Assembly: GCA_963989385.1 (NCBI GenBank)
Contig: OZ022499.1
Span: 37,510,866 to 37,574,865 of the forward strand
Origin: Ctena decussata
Lineage: Eukaryota; Mollusca; Bivalvia; Lucinida; Lucinidae
Direction of reading: 5' to 3'
DNA length: 64,000 nt
The notes under the pieces are model-generated. The model saw only the letters and a list, made by a program, of their open reading frames with translations. It did not search any database and was not told the DNA's origin. Position numbers and translations under genes: made by a program. The stretch's first letter is position 1, and each line of letters starts with the position of its first letter. This document shows, piece after piece, positions 57,076 to 64,000 of the stretch.

Positions 57076-58747
57076 TTAACTCTTCGTTTTCCAGTCTGCC
57101 ATTTAAATGTTAATTTGTGGTGCCATAAAAATGTTTAAAATGTCCATTTTGGTATGAAATTATTGTTGGTTGAGCGAGTGATTTTTCGGCTTGTTTCTTA
57201 CATTTAGCTTTTCTTAACTCACTCCGGCTTCGCCGCCGAGATATAAACTACAATTCGCGCTCAACACCATGTATACATCAGCGACAATTCACTGGTAAGA
57301 AAAAAAAAGTTCTTAATCGTGTAGTTCTATATCACGTATTTTTTCACATTTGTACACACTTTCTCTTCACAAAACGACGATATTGCTATTGCATATACAG
57401 TGGGTGGGGTATCTAAGCAGCAACTTTAAATCTGTTTATTAGGAAAAAAAATGAAAACCATTAGAGATACGGAAACCAAGTACTGAACTACATTAAAACC
57501 ATATCGATTCTACTGCAAATTAAGAGTTGTATATTAGTTACATGGGTTTAGGGTCGTTTTGAACTTATGTAACACATTTTTATGCATCGTAACCATAGAA
57601 ACAATATCAAACACTACATTTCTACGCCGTTATTTGCAAAGATGGGATAAAAATGCGACTCTTTATTTGTTTAATAAGCAAATTCAAACTGAAAGTGTGG
57701 AAATTAGGGTAAAGAAATCTAAAAAACTGTCGTTTCTGTAAAATTGTAAATGCGACAGGGACACCCTTTGCACGTGCATTTATTCTGTAGTCAGTGAAAG
57801 TTTACAACTAATTGCTTTTGCTATGTACCGTACTTATGTTGCTGTTTGAAGACATGTTAATGATATATTCAGGTCAGGCTGCCATTTTCAATAACATCGA
57901 TTTGAAAAAGAGCTATTTTCACAAATTTTATTTTTTCTCCGACTATATGTACTTCCAGTTGCCATGGTTTCAACAACGTGCAGTAGTAAGTGCTCTGAAG
58001 GTGCAGAGACTGACAATTACATTGAGTCCTAAACACCATACCAGTTAACTATTTGATACTTGCTTCAGGACAGACACGTTTTCCCTTTAAAAGTCATGAA
58101 AATATGTAAAATTTGAGCGGCCTAAAAATGGTTGCCATGGCAACAGTAATTGCTTAGATATCTCGAGAACCGCTTGACATATTTCACTAATTTTTTCACT
58201 AATCTTCATCTTTCGTCGAGAGCTTTAAACCATGACATTTTTAGCAAAATACAAAATTTTGAGTTTCCATCCAATGCTCGATCCTTACAGTCAGCTTCTC
58301 TTAAACATTTTGTTACAAGCTGATTACGTAAAATAGTAGCTGGAGTATCAGGATCGATGTCTGGAGCAGGCCAGAGACCCTTGATTTTTATTCTACCTAT
58401 ATTTTCGAATTAACAGCTGGTAAGTAAGCATTATTTTAAGTCTTCAGAGGTATGACTCATACTTACTATCAACGTAGCCCGCAAAGAATTATCTGCTGAA
58501 CAAACATTCCAATTTAGAGTCCCTGGCAAGCATTTCTAACATATCATTGAAGACAAAATATTATTGACTTATGACACGTATTATATCTTAATAACTTCAT
58601 TGTCCGGGAGTATGCAATAAGACCCCTGTTTAGGGATTATGTGTTAGGTCCCCAAATAAGCAACAATATCTTTGGAAATATTTTGTCTGTGTACGGATAC
58701 CTTGCAAAACCACATAGACCAGTCCAATTTTCTGGCAGGACAACAAA

Positions 58748-58981
58748 TGAGCCGCGACACGACTAAACCAATAAAGTGGCATGTGCGCCTAGCGCAGACT
58801 CAGATCCGCCTGGCATGCGACATGTTTGATCAGACTCTTTGCTAGGCACTTAAAGGGAAGCTAAGGGTCTAAGCTATCTCCATGCGGACAGCGAAGACTC
58901 TGATCAGACTGGGCGGATGCCCAGGCTGATCTAAGTCTGCGCTGGGCGCACAACTACTTTGTTTTCTCCTGTCGCGGCTCA
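58748..58981. mobile_element. Family P palindromic MITE, copy 8
   Basis: TGAGCCGCGACACGACTAAA at the left and tctcctgtcgcggctca at the right, with the usual central blocks (gcagactcagatccgcctgg / ccaggctgatctaagtctgc). Confidence 0.88.
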
Positions 58982-59116
58982 ACTAAGGACTACAAACAAA
59001 AACTAAAAAACATACAATTTTAATATTCCAAAGTCAAATTTAAAAAAAATCAGAAAAGCTCAGTTATGAAGAGGTTTTTATGATGATTTTAGGATAATGA
59101 TTTCTACATGAATATA

Positions 59117-60790
59117 TGCACCTGGAAAAAAGTTAAGCATCCCCAATGATTGTTGCAGAAGTTTAATCTAAACTTTTCACAACTTTTCACTGATAGTAGT
59201 CCAAACCATTTTTTTCGTAATTATTAAGCCTTGATATATTACTTCTTGATATCCGAGTAAAAGGGCATCAGTTGGAAGTAAATCAGTCAAAAAAATTTAT
59301 TGAAAGCGCGGGCTACGTTTTGATCGAAACTAGAAAATTGTGTCTGTAAGACAGTAATGATGCCCCCGTGCAGTGCCTGTCACATGACGTGTATATCCAT
59401 AAAGCTCCTACAAAGAATCCATTGAAAACATACCCTACCATGTAAAAATTGCCCAAAATGACTAAGTTAAAAAGGCTGTGATTCTGTCAAAATTAATTCT
59501 AGTTCTATCAAAATGCCTTATGCATATCTTCAAATATGTCCACAATATGTAGACAAGGTTTGAAAAAGATCCACTGAAAACTGTGGAGCAAGCTGATAAC
59601 AGAAACTCCATACTCTACAATGCAAAAATTTCCCTAGAATGACAAAGTTAATAAAAAGGCCGATATTCTGTCAAAATTAATTTTAGGCCCAACAAAAACC
59701 CACATGCACATCTTCAATACATTCACAACATGTATGTAAGGTGTAAAAAGATCCATTGAAAACTGTGAGAGAAGTTGATTTCACAAACTCTATACCCTAG
59801 AATGCAAAAATTTGCCTAAAATGACTAAGTTCTAAAGGCCGTAATTCTGTCAAAATTAATTCTAGGTCCAATAAAAACCCACATGCACATTTTCAATACA
59901 ATCACAGCATGTATGCAAGGTTTGAAAAATATCCATTAAAAACTGTGAGAGGAGTTGATTACACAAACTCTATACCATAGAATGCAAAAATTTGCCTAAA
60001 ATGACTAAGTTCAAAAGGCCGTAATTTTGTCAAAATTTATTTTAGGTCCAACAAAAACCCACATGCACATCTTCAATATGTCCACAACATGTAAGCAAAG
60101 TTTGAGAAAGAGCCATAGAAAACTGTGGGAGGAGTTGATTACACAAACTCTATACCCTACTATACAAAAATTTGCCTAAAATGACTAAATTCAAAAGGCC
60201 GTAAATCTGTCTAAATTAATTTTAGCCCCATCAAAAATCCACATGCACATCTTCAATATGTCCACAACATGTATGCAAAGTTTGAAAAAGTTCCATTGAA
60301 AACTGTGGGAGGAGTTGATTACACAAACTCTATACTATAAAGCGTGACGAACAGACAGACGGACAGACAGACAGACAGACAGGGGCAAATCTTAATGCCC
60401 CCTGACTATCGTCACGGGGGCATAAAAAGTGGCCTGTATAACTTTGGGGCTTTAGTCAAGGAACTCCGTGTTTCATTGGTTGTTTATATCCAGCAGCGAC
60501 TGATTTGACAAGCATATGAAGTCTAAAGCTTGTAAAAGTTATGTAACTCAATGCGTCCGTGAATACGAGTGTCAGATTCAACCCCTACATAAAATAGGAC
60601 CGCCTTGCTATTCCAGAGAAAAAGTATCATCATTTTGACAAATGATGGCTCCAAATTTAGTCAGATCATGTTAGATGCACCGGTTTTGGAACTGCATTCA
60701 AAATCAATTTCAATATCTGTTTTTTCTGTCTCTGATGCTCGCTGGAAAAGAATGAATTTTTACTGGGGGTGCTAAACTTTTTTCCATGTG
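59117..60790. mobile_element. Mariner-type TIR element split by a pearl-like insertion
   Basis: Ends TGCACCTGGAAAAAAGTTAA + gcatcccc and the complement of CACATGGAAAAAAGTTTAGC + accccc, each next to TA (59115-59116, 60791-60792). Without the nested insertion it would be ~0.6 kb, a MITE without transposase. Confidence 0.7.
59360..60427 (+). mobile_element. Pearl-like element with 181-bp tandem core
   Basis: Begins near tgatgcccccgtgcagtg. Five to six copies of a ~181-bp monomer follow (landmark ccattgaaaactgtg near 59570, 59751, 59932, 60112 and 60292). A tetranucleotide tract of ACAG/ACGG units comes next (60348-60382), and it ends in a hairpin (atgccccctgactatcgtca + cgggggcat) with an A run. 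This plan of hairpin, tandem core, ACAG/ACGG microsatellite and terminal hairpin is what is known of 'pearl' elements of bivalves, later linked to non-autonomous Helitron/Helentron elements. No protein. Confidence 0.75.
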
Positions 60791-60823
60791 TATATATTGT
60801 GGTGCTTCTAGCTTATTTAGTTA

Positions 60824-61727
60824 CGAGGATCGTCCAAAAAGTTCTGTCACTGGACTCATAACTTTGCTCACAGACGTGATAGCTTACCACGGTTTGCAAC
60901 AATCAAAAGAACAATCTTTTATCTTTATACTGATATCAGGTAAATGGTGAAAACATGCCATCTGGTTTAGTTATAAGCTCAGATACAGACCTTATATTTG
61001 ACACTGGCCTATTTTCACGATTTTTGTTTTTGTTCTGGCTTGCTTCATGCTGCATATCTCGTCAATTACATATTGCAGGATTCTGAAATTTTCAGGGTTG
61101 CTGTCCGTTGCATTTTTTGAGACACTACATAAAAATCAGCGACTTCTGTTAATTATATGCGATGCAAAATACTGATAAATGAAATATGGTGAAATACACA
61201 GTCACGTGATTTTCAAGGACCCACTGTGCCTTCATTTAGGGATCTTTTCTGAAATTTTGATTGAGAACACATTGTCATGATCTACTGCAGGAAAGATATG
61301 CTTCAGAATTTGAAATATTATACGTTTATGAAGCTTTTGAACTTAGAACATGACCTAGTCGATTTTCCTATGGCGTTGTTTGCATAAAGTTGAGGTAACG
61401 AAATGCTGTAAACTCTTTAAAATGGACAGAATCACTTGGAGATTTTTTCGTTGTGTTTATTAGCTCCTGAGATATCGTAGGCACCGGGCAGCGATAATAG
61501 ACATCCCTTCATTGATTATAGCCGGAGTTGCATCTACTAATTTGCCAGTAGGGTGAGGGTACCCTTCTTTTGAAGCAGATTGTGAATGTTATGTCATTGA
61601 TACAAGAATCAGTTTTTTACAGCTATGTGATAAAAAACAGGGTTTTTGAATGGTTTTTATTTTAGATGAATAGCACTTTTCGTTTTCGAGATATAAGCTA
61701 GTGACGGAACTTTTTGGATGACCCTCG
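60824..61727. mobile_element. Mariner-type TIR element, 904 bp, TA-flanked
   Basis: About 30-bp inverted ends: CGAGGATCGTCCAAAAAGTT + ctgtcact and the complement of CGAGGGTCATCCAAAAAGTT + ccgtcact, with TA on both sides (60822-60823, 61728-61729). No transposase frame remains, so it is a non-autonomous or internally deleted mariner relative. Confidence 0.85.
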
Positions 61728-61729
61728 TA

Positions 61730-62005
61730 TATGGTGCCACCACATACTTCGTTGATGCAGCTCCACAAAATTAGGTATTCGGTCTGCTTGGCGGCCTGCT
61801 AGGTCATCAGGGAGGCAGTTTAACTCAACAAAAACTATAATGAAACACAGTTGAGGACTCAGGCCACTTGAAACCAGAGGACACGGATGGACCCGACCAA
61901 AGACATATGACAGTTCATCATATACTTCTGGAGTCACTGGTTACCATTATGTTGTTGTCCAGTCTTGGTAAACAAAATAAGTTGTTTTCTCTTTATTTAT
62001 TTTTT
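61730..62005. other. Nothing recognised
   Basis: Short stretch between two elements; no supported feature. Confidence 0.3.
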
Positions 62006-64000
62006 TTATTATACGCCCGTTTTGAAAAAAAAAACGAACGTATTATGGCATGGCGCTGTCCGTCCGTCTGTCTGTCCGTCTGTCCGTCAACATTCTTGTG
62101 CGCACCATATCTCACTAACGGTTTGAGATATCTTCATCAAATTTTGTAGACATATACAGGGTGTTAAGAAAGTTCGTAGACATTATTTAAACTTAGACTG
62201 AAAGCCTTAAAATGCTATGATTTTCGCAAAACTTTGTAAATGTGATAGAGGACGCACTACCGAAAATACACAACACACAAATTCATTTTTGAATTTCAAA
62301 ATGACAAGTAAATCTGAATTGCCATGGACACACCCTGTACGAGGCTGAAAATTGTGAAGGCAAAAATTTTATTTGCATTGGAGTTTGACATCTTAAGCGC
62401 TTGGTTTTTCAAAACTGATAGAAATATATAAGATTTTAGAATACTGATATTGCAGGGAATATAGTCGTGATTTTTTATTTAGATTTTAATATTTTTCGAC
62501 GGGTTCCTACGGAATTTCTGACTAAATCGAAGGGTACCCCCATTCTCAATTGAAACTTTAATTTTTAGGGGTAGGGATAGAATTTCTATCAGTATTTGTA
62601 AACACAGAGGCATTTTGCAGATTTCTTTTAGTCCCTAGTTATAAGATATGTTCTACATCAAGCATAAACATCTGATCTGACTTTTCCTTTCATATTGTTT
62701 TGCAAAATCAGTCTTAACAAATTACTGTTAAGGTTTAAGTTCAAATTCATTTTTCATTGAATTTTCCACTAAAACCTTGTTGTTTTTAAACATCTTACGT
62801 AAGAATATGAAATAGTTTAGGAAACGCTTAAAATATTTTATACTGGGATAAAAGCTCCTGTAATTAACAAATTTTCTTTTCATTTAGATGCTTTATTGTC
62901 GTAGAAATGCTATTTTACCAACACATTTGCATAATTTGACTTTTTGGTGGTAAAATTTCACATATATAATAATTTTCAGATACATCACAAATATTTCAAA
63001 ATTTTATTCTTGTCTCCGATATCTCTATGATCCACTCCATGATATAAATAATTTTATGTCAAGTTTTGATTTCAAGTTTCGTTTCAGATGTTAATTCATT
63101 ACCCCCACCCCCTTTGCAAAATTAATGCCTCATCTGCTTTTTCATGTCATTGATTCATCTGTCAAAACGTGCATCTTGTCTATGATCCCTTACAAACTGT
63201 AACTAATAAAATACTGTTTGGCTTAGTCTCTATCATTTCAGTTAGTTCAAGAATGATGATTCAATAAGAGATAGAAGTAAATGACAGTCTAATATACCTA
63301 ATCTTTATACGTTAAATCCATAATAACTAGCGGGCCACTTGGACACCTTGGGTAAGAACTGCTTATGTTGTAACGGTAAAGTACGGTTGTAAAAGTTGTT
63401 ACATTGTGGATCCTTTAATATTGAATAGTTCTTGAAACTTGTAAAGTTTTAAGATTAAATGAACGTAACTTCTGAAGTTATAAGCAATATTGTGATGTCT
63501 TCGAACTTTCTTAACACCCTGTATATGAGGATAGGGCAAAGTGTCGCGTAATGGTTGTTCCCCCTTTCTTAGTTTCCAAGTTATGCCCCTTTGATTATTT
63601 TTACCCTACTAGTCTTGTGCGCGCCATAGCTAGATAACCGTTTGGGATATCTTGATGAAACTTCATAGCAATGTGTATGAGGGTCTGACAATGTGTCGCG
63701 TATGAGAATGGTTGCTCTCCCTTTCTTTGTTTTGGAGTTGCATTCCTTTGATTAGATTGTGTAGGCTATTTTCGTGTATACTAATCTTGTGCATTCAATA
63801 ACTTAGTAACCATTTGGAATATCTTGATGAAACTTTATAGCAGTCTGCATGATCACAAGACGGTGTGTCACATATAAGAATGTTTGTTCCCCCTTCCTTG
63901 ATTTTTAAGTAACCTCCCTTTGATTATTTTTTTAGGCTAGCCCCATTCCCCCATTCACTCCATAACTCCTTAACCCCTTGAAATATTTAAATGAAACTTT
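62006..64000 (-). mobile_element. Pearl-like element, minus orientation, running off the window
   Basis: Begins with the inverted 3' hairpin (atacgcccgtttt / aaaacgaacgtat, 62011-62044) and a gtcc/gtctgtc tract (62058-62090). Monomers with the landmark cttgtgcgc..catatctcact/catagctagat follow at about 62095, 63613 and 63785 (cttgtgcattcaataactta). The monomer carries ggatatcttgatgaaactt and gtgtcgcgta. The first monomer is split by a mariner-type element at 62157-63521. The far end lies outside the window. Confidence 0.7.
62157..63521. mobile_element. Mariner-type TIR element, 1365 bp, TA-flanked
   Basis: Ends CAGGGTGTTAAGAAAGTTCG + taga and the complement of CAGGGTGTTAAGAAAGTTCG + aaga. 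TA flanks both (62155-62156, 63522-63523), and the flanks join as gacata|tatgagg within a pearl-like monomer. The length is that of a full mariner element, yet no open frame of 60 codons or more was seen inside, so any transposase has decayed or was never there. Confidence 0.85.

Larger units (their letters stand above)
55488..58300. mobile_element. 2.8-kb TTAA-flanked TIR element
   Basis: Inverted ends GAGAGGCTGACTGTAAACAT + cgagcattgg and the complement of GAGAAGCTGACTGTAAGGAT + cgagcattgg, flanked by TTAA on both sides (55484-55487, 58301-58304). A TTAA target is the hallmark of piggyBac- and Kolobok-type transposons, but neither transposase is present: no frame longer than 143 codons occurs and none shows a domain. 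It contains other repeats (a G/T-rich tract at about 56635-56672, tRNA-like debris at 56690-56800 on the minus strand, and a SINE-like tail at 56925-57075). Probably a non-autonomous or dead copy with later insertions. Confidence 0.75.

Noticed and set aside
62157..63521. Intact mariner transposase gene
   Set aside because: The length fits, but no open frame of 60 codons or more lies between the TIRs.

Overview
The window looks like genomic DNA of a bivalve mollusc, or a close relative. It is AT-rich and shows no operons or dense coding. It carries dispersed repeats of kinds typical of bivalve genomes: V-SINE/RUDI-like tRNA-headed SINEs, 'pearl'-like elements with tandem cores, and abundant palindromic MITEs. 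I found no host protein-coding gene that I can support. The only recognisable coding matter is two decayed non-LTR retrotransposon (LINE) fragments. The only recognisable RNA gene is one 5S rRNA-like locus at 519-636 on the minus strand. All of this comes from reading the sequence; no database was searched.

Layout. 0-5 kb: the 5S locus, degenerate local repeats, two GACGTC-rich palindromes and two copies of a ~240-bp palindromic MITE called family P here (eight copies in the window). 5.6-8.1 kb: a tandem-repeat element with ~455-bp monomers. 8-10.2 kb: small foldback elements. 11.7-17.3 kb: a ~1.18-kb tandem duplication whose second copy was split by a second ~455-bp-monomer element in the opposite orientation and by a family P MITE. 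19-21 kb: MITEs and a SINE with a 10-bp target duplication. 21.7-30.1 kb: a ~1.06-kb tandem duplication whose second copy was split by a 6.3-kb transposon with ~566-bp inverted repeats and a 5-bp target duplication; that transposon carries a LINE pseudogene. 30-40 kb: foldback and TA-flanked mariner-type MITEs. 40.66-47.25 kb: a 6.6-kb foldback structure built from ~180-bp monomers, each bounded by the same A+T palindrome, with a ~0.9-kb higher-order repeat core. It is interrupted by a LINE and by a SINE. 48-64 kb: further foldbacks, a 2.8-kb TTAA-flanked element, two pearl-like elements and three mariner-type TA-flanked elements, several nested.

The most informative feature is that several insertions sit in one copy of a duplicated or inverted sequence while the other copy keeps the empty site. 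Target duplications, boundaries and order of events can then be read within this single window. The 40.66-47.25 kb foldback array is the best candidate for something not already catalogued.
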